Both the position numbers and the translations under genes were made by a program. Shown in pieces: positions 51,498-61,146 of a stretch of 64,000 bases of DNA (position 1 is the first letter of the stretch; each line of letters begins with the position of its first letter). The DNA lies in contig NZ_SBIV01000004.1 of NCBI RefSeq assembly GCF_004765795.1, positions 1 through 64,000 of the forward strand. Reading direction: 5' to 3'. The stretch comes from Halorussus marinus. Lineage in GTDB: Archaea > Halobacteriota > Halobacteria > Halobacteriales > Haladaptataceae. The notes under the pieces were generated by a model. That model made no database searches. It was not told the DNA's origin and saw only the letters and a program-made list of their open reading frames with translations.

Positions 51498-51734
51498 TTA
51501 CGGCGAGGCGGGGGTCGCGTGGCGCACGAGCAGGTCGGCGGCGGTTCCGTCGACGTCGGTGCTCGCACAGTCAGGACACTGCACCGCCACCGACCAGTCG
51601 CCGCGGGTCGAGAACGCGGGCCCCTCGGCGTCGCGGTCGGCGACGCCCCCGGTCGAGTCACCGAGAACCGCGAGCGCGAACTGAGCGAGCAGAACGAACG
51701 TGCCGTCGTGGCCGCAGTTGTGACAGGTCGGCAT
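51498..51734 (-). CDS. 78-residue zinc-ribbon protein
   Basis: MPTCHNCGHDGTFVLLAQFALA has C4-x2-C7 and a second pair QCPDCAST near residues 53-56, forming one zinc ribbon. The middle is low-complexity and acidic (STGGVADRDAEGPAF). Many small haloarchaeal zinc proteins have this form; their roles are unknown. ATG 51734 is used, since the longer reading upstream is antisense to the protease tail. It lies on the same strand as the halolysin-like gene, 122 bases downstream of that gene's stop. Confidence 0.7.
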   Translation of the reverse strand: MPTCHNCGHDGTFVLLAQFALAVLGDSTGGVADRDAEGPAFSTRGDWSVAVQCPDCASTDVDGTAADLLVRHATPASP

Positions 51735-51856
51735 GGTCAGACCCGGCGGCCGAGTTCGGGGCGCCGGGGCTCGGAGGTGGTCGCGCGCTCGTACTTGAAC
51801 GTTCGGCGCGACATCGCACCGTCTCGGGGTCGCCGACGGCGCGTGCGCGTCGAGCG

Positions 51857-53446
51857 TTACTGGAACTCGGTGATCGTCAGGGTGTACTCGCCCGCCCCGG
51901 TGTAGGAGTCGACGTCGATCTGCATCTCCGTCGAGTCGTCGGGGGCGTCGATGGTGATCGACTCCTGACTGTCGGTGCTGGTCGAGGCGTAGTCGTAGTC
52001 GCCCGACGAGGCGTTCTCGGTCGTCCCGGTGTTGACGTAGAGGTCGAAGTCGGCGTTCGACGGCCCGTCGAGGACGACCTCCACCGTGGTCGGGTCGCTG
52101 TACTCCCACGCGTAGCTGTAGTCGTCGTCGTCCCAGAAGCCGCTGAGGCTCGCGTCGACCGACTCGGTCGTCGAGTCGCCGCTCTCACCGCCGTCACCGC
52201 CGTCGCCACCGCCAGCATTTGCAGGGTCGGTCGTGACCGCGGCGTAGGCGTCGACCTGTCCGCTACCTTGCTGGTCGGCCGAGAGGCCGACGTCGGCGGC
52301 CGTGTTCTTGAGGTGGGTGCGGAGTTCGGTGGGCGTCAGGTCCCACTTCGCGAGGGTCAGCCCCGCGACCCCGGAGGTGACCGGCGTCGCCATCGAGGTG
52401 CCCGAGAGCGTCTCGTAGGACCCCCGGGTCTCGGTGGTCGTCGAGAGCACGTCCACGCCGGGGGCACAGAGCTCGACGCTGTCGCCGTACTGGGAGAACG
52501 ACGCGAGGTTCTCCTCGGAGTCGACCGCCGACACCGCGACGCACCCGCTGTAGGCGGCGGGGTAGCTCACGCCGCGCGAGCCGTCGTTGCCCGCGGCCGC
52601 GACGACGAGGCTACCGTTGGAAGTCGCGTACGACACCGCGTTTTTCATCGTGTCGGTGTAGCCGCCCCCGCCCAGCGAGAGGTTGATCACGTCGGCGCCC
52701 TGGTCGGCCGCCCACTCGACGGCGTCGGCGATGTCGGCGGTCGACCCCGAGCCGTTCTCGTCAAGCGCGCGGCCGTTGATGAGCGCGGAGTTACCCTGAC
52801 CGGCGACGCCGGTGTCGTTGTCGACGGTCGCCGCGGCACAGCCCGAGACGTGGGTCCCGTGGTACTCGTCTCCGGGCGCGTCGGGGTACGGATCCGAGTC
52901 GGCGTCGACGAAGTCCGAACCCGGGTCCGAGGCGTAGTTGTCCGCCAGATCGGGGTGGTCGTACTGCGCGCCGGTGTCGACCACCGCGATGGTGACGTTC
53001 GAGTCCCCGAACGTGGTGTCCCACGCCTCGTCCGACCGGACCTGCTGGGGCGCGTACTGGTCGCCGAACTGCGGGTCGCTGGGCGCGGCGAGCGCCTCGT
53101 GGGTCGCGTTCGGTTCGGCGTACTTGATCCCGTCTTTCTTGGTGATGGCCTCGATGAAGTTCTCGCGGGCCACGTCCGCGGCGTTGCTCGGGAACTTCAC
53201 CGCGACGTACCGGAGCGTCTCGTTCTTGTGGACGACCTCCGCGTTGCCCGGGACGTAGGAGGTGACTTTCTGCTCTATGTCGCCGGCGCCGGCCGAGACG
53301 CCCACGAGGATCTCCTCTTTTTTCGGGCCGGGATCGCGGCCGGGGGTCGCGGCCGTGACGCCGCCGAGCGCGGCGGTCGCGCCGGCTACGCCGGCCGCCT
53401 TCACGAACGAACGCCGATCGAGTCGAGGTGTGCTGTCGTCTGTCAT
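51857..53446 (-). CDS. Halolysin-like subtilisin protease (S8)
   Basis: The 529-residue protein is an exported serine protease. A Tat signal (LDRRSFVKAAG, residues 9-19) leads into an inhibitor-like propeptide (about 44-118), a catalytic domain with D157 (VVDTGAQYDHPD), H196 (EYHGTHVSGC), N287 and S351 (LSGTSMATP), and a C-terminal PPC-type beta domain (about 420-529) after a GGGDGGDGG linker. This is the halolysin plan; C-terminal domains aid activity in high salt. Several cysteines lie in the catalytic domain. An AT-rich block at 53460-53515 is the likely promoter. Confidence 0.94.
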   Translation of the reverse strand: MTDDSTPRLDRRSFVKAAGVAGATAALGGVTAATPGRDPGPKKEEILVGVSAGAGDIEQKVTSYVPGNAEVVHKNETLRYVAVKFPSNAADVARENFIEAITKKDGIKYAEPNATHEALAAPSDPQFGDQYAPQQVRSDEAWDTTFGDSNVTIAVVDTGAQYDHPDLADNYASDPGSDFVDADSDPYPDAPGDEYHGTHVSGCAAATVDNDTGVAGQGNSALINGRALDENGSGSTADIADAVEWAADQGADVINLSLGGGGYTDTMKNAVSYATSNGSLVVAAAGNDGSRGVSYPAAYSGCVAVSAVDSEENLASFSQYGDSVELCAPGVDVLSTTTETRGSYETLSGTSMATPVTSGVAGLTLAKWDLTPTELRTHLKNTAADVGLSADQQGSGQVDAYAAVTTDPANAGGGDGGDGGESGDSTTESVDASLSGFWDDDDYSYAWEYSDPTTVEVVLDGPSNADFDLYVNTGTTENASSGDYDYASTSTDSQESITIDAPDDSTEMQIDVDSYTGAGEYTLTITEFQ

Positions 53447-53610
53447 GCTACAAAATTCACGACACAGAGATATTATTTAAATTTTATTGTATAGAAATTT
53501 TCTATAATTTTTTCTAGATAAGGTGTGAGTGTATGTCTCGGGCGCTTCCGTAGCGCGCCCGTCGGCGCCGGACCGCCACCGCTATGGCGGGAGGCGAGCT
53601 ATCGGGGGGT

Positions 53611-54054
53611 ATGCAACCGTTGCGTTCGCTCCTCTCGGGGGAGGCCTCCGTCGCGCTGTTCGTGGACGGGCCCAACGTCCTCCGCGACGAGTTCGACGTG
53701 GATCTGGACGACGTGCGTGCGGCCGCCGAGGAACTCGGCCAGCTTGCGGTCGCGCGGCTCTACCTCGACGAGCACGCTACCCCGGGGCTGATTCAGGCGG
53801 CCGAAGCCCGCGGCTTCGAGGTGACGATTACCAGCGGCGACGTCGACGTGAAACTCGCGGTCGACGCGACGGAGTTCGCGCTGACCGAGGGGCTCGACGC
53901 GCTCGCCATCGCTTCGCGGGACACCGATTTCAAGCCCGTCTTAGAGAAGGCCGCCCGCAACGGGGTCCGCACCGTCGCGATCGCGCCGGGCGAGCACGGC
54001 CGATCCGACGCCCTCCGGAACGCCGCCCACGAGGCTCACGTCATCGAGGAGTAG
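53611..54054 (+). CDS. NYN-domain (PIN-like) protein, TIGR00288 type
   Basis: The 147-residue protein has the NYN nuclease acidic positions: ALFVDGPNVLRDEFDVD, TSGDVDVKLAVDATEF and LAIASRDTDFKPVLEKA. Such proteins resemble PIN-domain RNases and may process RNA. ATG 53611 gives MQPLRSLLSGEASVALFVDG; nine residues more from 53584 are unlikely. Its stop abuts the convergent gene's stop with no gap. No regulatory sequence is obvious. Confidence 0.85.
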   Translation: MQPLRSLLSGEASVALFVDGPNVLRDEFDVDLDDVRAAAEELGQLAVARLYLDEHATPGLIQAAEARGFEVTITSGDVDVKLAVDATEFALTEGLDALAIASRDTDFKPVLEKAARNGVRTVAIAPGEHGRSDALRNAAHEAHVIEE

Positions 54055-54483
54055 CTATCCCAGCGGTTTGACCGCGACCGCGTGCGTCCCGTCGTCGACC
54101 CGGAGTTCGACCGACTCGACCACCGCGTCCGCGACCGTCGCGCGCCACGCCTCGACCGCCTCGACGTGGCGCTCGCGGTGGCGCTCGACCGAGAACTCGG
54201 CGTCGGGGTCGGTCCGGAGCTCGTCTTCGGTGTCGTCGGGCGTGGGGTAGTCGGGAATCCGTTCTTCCTCGATCAGTCGGGCGGGATCGATGTGGAACGC
54301 GTCGGCCCCGCCGTCGGGCTCGGGGGCGTCGGCGACGTGGAGTCGCGCGCGCATCCGGCCCGAAAACGGCGGGGTCACCCGGAGGACGGTCGGGCGGTCG
54401 CTCCGCCGTCGGGCCTCGTAGGCCGACACCACGTCGTCGATCGTGACCGCGAGCGAGCGGACGTTCCGCGGGTCGGTGCTCAT
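54055..54483 (-). CDS. Haloarchaeal hypothetical protein
   Basis: The 142-residue protein MSTDPRNVRSLAVTIDDVVSAYEARRR is acidic, with VLRVTPPFSGRMRARLHV and RHRERHVEAVEAWRATVADAV helical segments. This order recurs in small haloarchaeal proteins with no assigned function. No metal or nucleotide motif is seen. Its promoter region overlaps that of the divergent TatD-like gene about 100 bases away. Confidence 0.7.
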   Translation of the reverse strand: MSTDPRNVRSLAVTIDDVVSAYEARRRSDRPTVLRVTPPFSGRMRARLHVADAPEPDGGADAFHIDPARLIEEERIPDYPTPDDTEDELRTDPDAEFSVERHRERHVEAVEAWRATVADAVVESVELRVDDGTHAVAVKPLG

Positions 54484-54584
54484 GTGGGCCCGTGAGTGTT
54501 GCTTGCCCTTGAGTGTCGCGCCGGTCGTCGACCGGGCGCCCCGAACCGTCGGCGTTTTTCCCGCTCGGTCCCGGAGACGACACC

Positions 54585-55436
54585 ATGGACGAGGACCTCG
54601 GCACGCCGGTGGTCGACAACCACCTCCACCTCGACCCCGAACACGGCCGCGGGCTGGAGGCGGTCCGGGAGTTCGCGCGCAGCGGCGGCACCCACCTGCT
54701 GGTGGTGAACAAGCCCTCGTGGCTCCTCGGCGTCGAGCCCGACGCCGGCGAGGACTTTCGACCGGTGTTCGAGACCACGCTCGACGCGGTCGCGAGCGCG
54801 AGCGAGATACTCGACGGCCGGGCGTGGCCCGTGCTCGGCGTCCACCCCGGGCTCGTCTCGAAGCTGGTCGAAGACCGGGGGTTCGCGCCGGCCGAAGCCC
54901 GCGACCTGATGCGGGCGGGTCTGGAGTGTGCGGCAGAGTACGTCGCCGACGGTTCGGCGCTGGCGCTCAAGACCGGCCGCCCGCACTACGACACCACCGA
55001 GGCGGTGTGGGAGGCCTCGAACGCCGTGCTCCGTCGCGGACTCGAACTCGGGGCGGCCAACGACTGCGCGGTCCAGCTCCACACCGAGGCCAGCGAGGAC
55101 CTGACCGAGATCGCGGCGTGGGCCGAGGAGGCGGGGCTCGCGCCCGAGCGCGTCGTCAAGCACTACGCCGCCGGCCGGCTCGCCGGGCCGACGCCGAGCG
55201 TGATGAGCGAGAAAGACCGGCTCGAACGCGCGGCCGACCGCGGCGAGCCGTTCCTGATGGAGACCGACTTCGTCGACGACCCCGACCGGCCCGGCGCGGT
55301 GCTGGGGCCAAAGACGGTGCCCCGGCGGGTCCGGTGGCTCCTCGACGCGGGCGAGGGCGAGGCGGTCCGAAACGCCCACGTCGAGACGCCTCGACGGGTG
55401 TACGGCGTCGACACCGAGGCGACCCTCGATCGGTAG
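54585..55436 (+). CDS. TatD-like metal-dependent hydrolase (TIM barrel)
   Basis: The 283-residue protein starts MDEDLGTPVVDNHLHLD, in which H-x-H is the first metal site. It continues with VLGVHPG, CAVQLHTEAS, VVKHYAAG and FLMETDFVDD, the metal ligands of TatD-related hydrolases in archaea (COG1099-like). Members are DNases or other phosphodiesterases; the reaction here is uncertain. It precedes a DUF2150 gene by 50 bases on the same strand. ATG 54585 is preferred over 54513, whose extension is Ser/Arg-rich. Confidence 0.87.
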   Translation: MDEDLGTPVVDNHLHLDPEHGRGLEAVREFARSGGTHLLVVNKPSWLLGVEPDAGEDFRPVFETTLDAVASASEILDGRAWPVLGVHPGLVSKLVEDRGFAPAEARDLMRAGLECAAEYVADGSALALKTGRPHYDTTEAVWEASNAVLRRGLELGAANDCAVQLHTEASEDLTEIAAWAEEAGLAPERVVKHYAAGRLAGPTPSVMSEKDRLERAADRGEPFLMETDFVDDPDRPGAVLGPKTVPRRVRWLLDAGEGEAVRNAHVETPRRVYGVDTEATLDR

Positions 55437-55485
55437 GGCGAGCCGAGCAGAAAGGCATATGGGTCGGGCAGCACTCGGAGTTGAT

Positions 55486-56070
55486 ATGAGCGCGCCTCCG
55501 GAGGAGTTTTACTCCGACGAACGCTGGCAGAACTGGCTCGACCGCATCCGGGACGAGGAGATCGATCCCGAGAACGAGGACTCGGCCCGGCTCCTGTTGA
55601 ACCTCCAGGACGACGTGGCCATCGCGGTCGCCAAGATCGTGACCGCGTACGACGACGACGCGGTCGGCGAGGAGGAGGCCCTCGAGGAGCTGACCGACAT
55701 CCGCGAGATCGTCCTCGCCGAAGTCGACTTCGAGGACGACGAGAAGGCGATGCTGATCGACGGCGTCCAGACGAGTCTGGTCTGTGTCTTCTATGCCGCC
55801 GAGGAGTACGTCGCACAGGGGCCGGCCGACGAAGCCGGCGTCGAGGAGTACGTCCTCGAAGCCGGCCGGGCCGAGGAAGCCGAGGACATCGACTCGGCGC
55901 TCGGGCTGGTGGCGGCCGCCGGGACGCGCATCATCGACGGCGACGAACTCGACATGTCGGTGACCGAGGACCTCGAGTACGGGCTGGTGACCGAGTGGGT
56001 CAACGGACTCGACAGCCTCCAGAGCGCGATGAGCGACCCGGAAGTCGTCGAAGAAGAAGACGACGACTGA
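55486..56070 (+). CDS. DUF2150-family protein
   Basis: The 194-residue protein MSAPPEEFYSDERWQNWLDRI contains ENEDSARLLLNLQDDVAIAVAKIV, DIREIVLAEVDFEDDEKAMLIDGVQTSLVCVFYA and ends in acidic residues. It matches the archaeal DUF2150 family, mostly helical, of unknown function. ATG 55486 fits the family; the GTG-like reading nine residues longer begins in the spacer. It follows the TatD-like gene by 50 bases and may be in its operon. Confidence 0.85.
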   Translation: MSAPPEEFYSDERWQNWLDRIRDEEIDPENEDSARLLLNLQDDVAIAVAKIVTAYDDDAVGEEEALEELTDIREIVLAEVDFEDDEKAMLIDGVQTSLVCVFYAAEEYVAQGPADEAGVEEYVLEAGRAEEAEDIDSALGLVAAAGTRIIDGDELDMSVTEDLEYGLVTEWVNGLDSLQSAMSDPEVVEEEDDD

Positions 56071-56106
56071 CGGCCAGCGTTTTCGCCGCGCGATCCGATC
56101 GGACGG

Positions 56107-56814
56107 TCACGCTTTCTCCAGCCGCACCACCCACTGGACCGGCCGGTCCGATCGGGGGTATCGCACCTCCGCGACCGTCCACGGCGTTCCGACCGCGGCC
56201 GCACGGAGCCGGTCCGGGCTGAACAGCCTGAACAGCAACGTCTCGCCGACCTCGTCCTCGTAGACGCAGTGGTAGACGCGGTAGGCCAGCCCCGGTGCGG
56301 GGTCCTCGCGGTAGCCGAACGTGTCTGCGGTCGCGTCGCGTTCGGGCGCGTAGCCGTCGATCACTGCGGTCGCGTCGGGCGCGGTCACGACCGCCAGATC
56401 GCTCAGGAACCGCTCGACCCCCGCCATCGACCCCGCGAGTTGCACCTGGGTCCCCCTGGCGTACGCCGACCGGAACCGGTCGCGCTCGAACTGCTCGGGG
56501 AGCGAGAACATGTCGGCCCGCCGGGCGTCGACGACCCCGCGGTCGCGCATCGTCGCCACGAGGCGGTCGCTGACCTCGATGGCCACCGTCTCGAACCGGT
56601 CTTGGAAGTACAGCGCGTCGCGGCCCGCGCCGGCGCCCATGTCGATCAGCGGCCCGTCGAGGTGCGATTCGAGCCACTCGTCGCCCTCGAACTCGCCGAA
56701 GTACCACCGCTCGATCGGGTGCTCGCGGGTTCGTTCGCCGTCGCGGTCGACCAGCGGTGCCTCGCGCTCGCCGCGGTAGTGGTCTCGAATCGCGCGACCG
56801 AAGGGATCGGACAT
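56107..56814 (-). CDS. SAM-dependent methyltransferase
   Basis: The 235-residue protein has the class I SAM motif LIDMGAGAGRDALYFQDR near residues 55-72, with acidic residue E77 in VAIEVSDRL, and motif-IV-like ARGTQVQLAG. C-terminal strands end SDRPVQWVVRLEKA. The substrate is unknown. The start is ATG 56814 (MSDPFGRAIRDHYRGE). It converges on the DUF2150 gene 36 bases away, and its promoter faces the pilin-like gene across a 130-base AT-rich gap. Confidence 0.85.
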   Translation of the reverse strand: MSDPFGRAIRDHYRGEREAPLVDRDGERTREHPIERWYFGEFEGDEWLESHLDGPLIDMGAGAGRDALYFQDRFETVAIEVSDRLVATMRDRGVVDARRADMFSLPEQFERDRFRSAYARGTQVQLAGSMAGVERFLSDLAVVTAPDATAVIDGYAPERDATADTFGYREDPAPGLAYRVYHCVYEDEVGETLLFRLFSPDRLRAAAVGTPWTVAEVRYPRSDRPVQWVVRLEKA

Positions 56815-56946
56815 GCGATCGTGGTATCGGATCGCAATTGTAATAAGATTGTAACGAGTGTGCGTATCATTCGCGTCCGACGCCCGCGAACCGTCGCGGC
56901 CGTCGCAGACGCTATTTTTAACTACCTCGCCTGAAAGGGGCCGGTA

Positions 56947-59703
56947 GTGCGATTCCGAGCCGACGACCGCGGGGTGACGGTTCAGATCGGGGCGGTGTTG
57001 CTGTTCGCCATCCTGATCGTGCTCGTCTCGACCTATCAGGCCACGGTCGTGCCCCAGCAGAACGAACAGGTGGAGTACAACCACAACCAGCGGGTCCACG
57101 GCGAGCTTCAGGAGCTTCGCGACGAGGTCTACCGGGCCGCCGCGACCGGAACCGGCGGCTCGGCGACGGTCTCGCTGGGGACGCGGTACCCCGAGCGCGC
57201 GCTGTTCGTCAACCCCGAGCCGCCGTCGGGGCGGCTCGCGACGAGCGCCGACGCGAGCCTCCGGATTCGAAACGCGGCCGCGACCGGCGAGGTCGGCGAC
57301 TACTGGGACGGGACGGCCCGGCCGTACCCGACGCGGGGACTGACGTACGAACCCCGGTACAGCGTCTATCAGGACCCGCCGACGACGGTGTACCGCAACG
57401 GCGTCCTCTACAATCGGTTCGCGGACGCGACCGTCACGCTCGCGGGCCAGCGGCTCGTGCAGGGCGACCGCATCTCGGTCGTGACCCTCGACGGGACCGT
57501 CTCCGAGTCCACCAACGGCGTCGCGAGCGTGAACGTCCGGCCGGTCAGCGCCACGACGCGGACGGTATCGGTCCAGAACAGCGCCCCGGACGAGGACCTC
57601 ACGATCGTCGTCCCGACGCAACTCGACACCGGCGAGTGGGAGGGGCTCTTGGAGGGCGAACTCGACGAGGACGGGACCGACCCGGACAAACACGTCTCGG
57701 CGGTCGAACCGGTCGCGGGCGAGGACGCGGTCCGCGTCGTCCTCGAACCGGGGACCTACGATCTCCAGATGGCCGAGGTCGGCGTCGGCTCGGACGCGTC
57801 CGAGACGTCCCCGACGTACGCCGTCGACGTGGACGGGGACGGCGCCGTGGTACGCGAAGACGGGACCCGACGCGTCGTGGTGGAAGTCCGCGACGAGTAC
57901 AACAACCACGTCAGCGGCGTCGACGTGACGGTGACGACCGATCCCTCGAAAGGGAGACTCTACGACGCCGAGACCGGCGACGAGTCCGACCAGACGGTCC
58001 GGACCGACAGCGACGGCCGGGCGACGTTCGTCTACGAGCCGACGGCGGCAGTCACCGGGACCGAGACCGACTCGTTCGCGCTCGGCTTCGACGGCCCGGA
58101 CGACGACGACGTCGCCGGGTCGAAAGACACCGAAGAAGCGACCTACGAGGTCGAGGTGTCCGGCTCAGGCGGCGGTGGCGGTGGAGGCGGCGGACTGTCG
58201 GGGCGACTCACGTACAACGAGGACGCGGTGGCCGACGACGGGCCCGACGACGGAACTACGCCCGGCGGGATCAACTTCAGCGTCACGAACGAGTACAATC
58301 AGTCGGTCGCGATAACCGACATCAGAATCGAACCCGCCGACGCCGACATCGACGTGCTCGCCGACCGAACCACGGGCGAGGGCAAGTTGATAAGCGAGGT
58401 GTTCGTCGACGGGACCGAACGCGACGGCTACGTCGACTTCAGCAGTCTGGGGTTCCCCGGCGGGCAGGACGGCACCGCAGTTCCGGACGCCATCGACCTC
58501 GACCTCGACGGGCGCGCGAACGACGGCAATCCCGTCGTGTCGTCCGACGATGAGGCGTCGATATATCTCTACGAGTTCTTCACGGATTCGAACGACGCGT
58601 CCAACGTCGACATGAACGGCGAGGCGGTCTCGATCACGATCCGCTACCGACTCGAAGACCGAGCCCCCGGCGACAGTCAGGCGGTCGGGGAGACCGAGTT
58701 CACCGTCACGCCCGGCAGTGACGGCGGCGACGGCGGCGACGGCGGTAGCGGGAACCTCACGTACGCCGGCACGTATCGAACGGTAGAAGGCACCGAGGCG
58801 GGCGTCAGCTCGGTCCTACAGGTCGACATCCGGAACGAGCTCGCTGACGCGGTCGACGTGACCGCGGTGAAGGTGAACGACACGACGGGCCCCGCCCAGC
58901 AGATCTGGGAGAGACGAGCAGGCCTTGCCGAAGTTGAGATAGACACGAACGGTGATGGCTCTCCCGAAGGCTCCGCGGACAGCGCCGAAGGCTACGCAAT
59001 TGGCGATCGGATCGATCTCACCACATCGGCATCGATGGATGGCGGCAGTGTCGCGGAGGTGAAGTTTGATGAATTCCAAAAAGACAATTCCCCCTCGATA
59101 TTCGGAGGCGACCCGGTGGACATGACCAACAGGGAAATCACGATGACGGTCTACTACGAGACGGCGGGCGGCGAGACGAGGACGACGACCTTCACGGTCG
59201 CACGCGACGGCGGCGGAGGGGGAACGTCGGATAGTGACCAACTCTCCGCAGTCTCCAGTTCGACACCGACCGGAGAAAGCGATACCCTCCAGTTCGACAT
59301 CGAGAACACCGGTGAATCAGATGTGACCGTTAGCGCGTTCAGCATTAATATCCCCGCCCGCCAGAACAGCAACGTCGAACAGGTCGACAATATCGATCGC
59401 TCTCCTGGAAACAACGAGGTCGAAATAACGGGTGGTGGTACGGACGGTCAAGCGAACCCGGATGATCCACCGAACCAAGCCGGATTCGCTACAGACGGGA
59501 CGACGTACAGTCTCGATACTGATGCAGTGCTTAACGGTGGAAACACGGCGAAGGTTGAGATGGGCGCGTTCAACGACGGCAATGTACAACTCACGTACGA
59601 GATCACAGATAATTCGGACAACGCAGACATCACAGCTTCGTTCGTTCTCTCGGACGGGTCCACGAAGCGCGTTCATTTCCGGGTTACCAACGTGAACTCG
59701 TGA
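56947..59703 (+). CDS. Large pilin-like surface protein with Ig-like modules
   Basis: The 918-residue protein starts at GTG 56947 with RADDRGVTVQIGAVLLFAILIVLVSTYQ, a pilin-type N-terminal helix after a short charged leader. A Big_1-like Ig domain (about 290-400, VEVRDEYNNHVSGVDVTV, TDSDGRATFVYEP) follows. Three related modules then come after Gly-rich linkers near 408, 595 and 755; each begins S-G/D-x-L and contains F-V-NE or DIEN followed by VTVSAFSI-like strands. Codons from about 58900 onward are clearly more A+T-rich. It is probably a cell-surface adhesin or pilus-associated protein. Confidence 0.82.
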   Translation: MRFRADDRGVTVQIGAVLLFAILIVLVSTYQATVVPQQNEQVEYNHNQRVHGELQELRDEVYRAAATGTGGSATVSLGTRYPERALFVNPEPPSGRLATSADASLRIRNAAATGEVGDYWDGTARPYPTRGLTYEPRYSVYQDPPTTVYRNGVLYNRFADATVTLAGQRLVQGDRISVVTLDGTVSESTNGVASVNVRPVSATTRTVSVQNSAPDEDLTIVVPTQLDTGEWEGLLEGELDEDGTDPDKHVSAVEPVAGEDAVRVVLEPGTYDLQMAEVGVGSDASETSPTYAVDVDGDGAVVREDGTRRVVVEVRDEYNNHVSGVDVTVTTDPSKGRLYDAETGDESDQTVRTDSDGRATFVYEPTAAVTGTETDSFALGFDGPDDDDVAGSKDTEEATYEVEVSGSGGGGGGGGGLSGRLTYNEDAVADDGPDDGTTPGGINFSVTNEYNQSVAITDIRIEPADADIDVLADRTTGEGKLISEVFVDGTERDGYVDFSSLGFPGGQDGTAVPDAIDLDLDGRANDGNPVVSSDDEASIYLYEFFTDSNDASNVDMNGEAVSITIRYRLEDRAPGDSQAVGETEFTVTPGSDGGDGGDGGSGNLTYAGTYRTVEGTEAGVSSVLQVDIRNELADAVDVTAVKVNDTTGPAQQIWERRAGLAEVEIDTNGDGSPEGSADSAEGYAIGDRIDLTTSASMDGGSVAEVKFDEFQKDNSPSIFGGDPVDMTNREITMTVYYETAGGETRTTTFTVARDGGGGGTSDSDQLSAVSSSTPTGESDTLQFDIENTGESDVTVSAFSINIPARQNSNVEQVDNIDRSPGNNEVEITGGGTDGQANPDDPPNQAGFATDGTTYSLDTDAVLNGGNTAKVEMGAFNDGNVQLTYEITDNSDNADITASFVLSDGSTKRVHFRVTNVNS

Positions 59704-59765
59704 ATTCGACGACCGTCGAACACGCTATCGACAAAATCTTATAGCGCCTTCCCGCAGAGACGTGT

Positions 59766-61103
59766 ATGACAGCCGTCGGTATCGACGCACTCGAAATCTG
59801 GACCGGGAAGCTCAAGCTCGACTTGCCGGGGACGTTCGCGCCCCAGAAGGGCGAGGACCCCGAGAAGTACACGAAGGGACTGGGGCTCAACGCGAGTTCG
59901 TTCCCCGACGCCCACGAGGACATCGTCACGATGGGTGCGAACGCCGCAAAGCGCCTGATGGAGCGCAAGGGGCTGGCCCCCGACGACATCGGTCGCATCG
60001 ACGTGGCGACCGAATCGGCGTTCGACAACTCCAAGCCCGTCTCGACGTACATCGCGGGCTGTCTCGAGCAGGTGTACGACGGCGACTTCCACCACGCCAA
60101 CAAGGGCGAGCGCAAGTTCGCCTGCATCGCGGGCACCCAGAGCCTCGACGACGCGTACAACTGGATCAAGGCCGGCCGGAACCGGGACCGCGCGGCGCTC
60201 GTGATCGCGACCGACACTGCCCTCTACGCCCGGGGCGACCCCGGCGAGGCCACGCAGGGCGCGGGCGCGGTCGCGATGCTCGTCGACGAGGACCCGGACC
60301 TCGTGGAGCTCTCGACCGAGCAGGGGTACGGGAGCGCCGACGAGACCGACTTCCTCAAGCCGAACCAGCAGTTCCCGAGCGTCGACGGCAAGCGCTCGAT
60401 GCAGGTGTACCTCGCGCGGATGCGCGAGGCGGTCGAGGACTTCGAGTCGATCTCGGACCCGACCCACCCCGAGGACTTCGCGTACATCCCGTTCCACACG
60501 CCGTTCCCCGGCATGGTCCGGAAGGCCGGACTGCTCGGCTACCGCCACATGATCCGGAACACGCCGATCGAGGAGTCTCTCGCCGAGGAGATCGGGCTCC
60601 AGCCCCGCGAGGACGACTACGCCGACCGCGAGGCCTACGAGGAGGCCATCCGCGAGCACATGGACGAGCTCAAATCCACCGACGAGTACCGCGAGTGGTA
60701 CGGCGAGGTCATCGAACCCACCCTCGCCATCTCCCGGGAGGTCGGCAACTGGTACACCGGCTCGGTCCACATCGCCCGGGCGGCCGCGCTCAAGAGCGCC
60801 GCCGAGTCGGGGCGGGACCTCGCGGGCGAGCGCCTGCTCGTCGGCTCGTACGGGAGCGGCGCGCAGGCCGAGATCCACGCCGAGACGGTCGCCGACGACT
60901 GGGCCGAGGAGATCGACGAGCTGAACGTCGACGAGCAGATCGACGAGCGATACGACCTCTCGTTCGCTGAGTACGAGAAGGTCCACGATCGGCACAACCA
61001 CGACAAGACGATCGACATCGAGGACTTCACGGTCCCCGAGGAGGAGTTCGTGTTCACCGGCTGGGGCCGGATGAACGAGCGGACCTACGAGTACGTCGAG
61101 TAA
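59766..61103 (+). CDS. hmgB: Hydroxymethylglutaryl-CoA synthase
   Basis: The 445-residue enzyme condenses acetyl-CoA with acetoacetyl-CoA for the mevalonate pathway to archaeal lipids. Catalytic residues are E83 (VATESAFDNSKP), C120 (RKFACIAGTQS) and H244 (YIPFHTPFPGMVRK). Length is typical of haloarchaeal HmgB. A TATA-like CTTATA at 59738-59743 lies about 25 bases upstream of ATG 59766, so the transcript is leaderless. A COG1709-type regulator faces it from the right with a 43-base gap. Confidence 0.95.
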   Translation: MTAVGIDALEIWTGKLKLDLPGTFAPQKGEDPEKYTKGLGLNASSFPDAHEDIVTMGANAAKRLMERKGLAPDDIGRIDVATESAFDNSKPVSTYIAGCLEQVYDGDFHHANKGERKFACIAGTQSLDDAYNWIKAGRNRDRAALVIATDTALYARGDPGEATQGAGAVAMLVDEDPDLVELSTEQGYGSADETDFLKPNQQFPSVDGKRSMQVYLARMREAVEDFESISDPTHPEDFAYIPFHTPFPGMVRKAGLLGYRHMIRNTPIEESLAEEIGLQPREDDYADREAYEEAIREHMDELKSTDEYREWYGEVIEPTLAISREVGNWYTGSVHIARAAALKSAAESGRDLAGERLLVGSYGSGAQAEIHAETVADDWAEEIDELNVDEQIDERYDLSFAEYEKVHDRHNHDKTIDIEDFTVPEEEFVFTGWGRMNERTYEYVE

Positions 61104-61146
61104 AGCGTCCGAACCGCTATTTTCCCATCAGTGGGTCGTCGACGGA

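Noticed and set aside
51260-53494. 744-codon plus-strand frame across the subtilisin-like gene
   Set aside because: It is antisense to a protease with a complete catalytic triad, and the translation is Val/Arg-rich with no domain.
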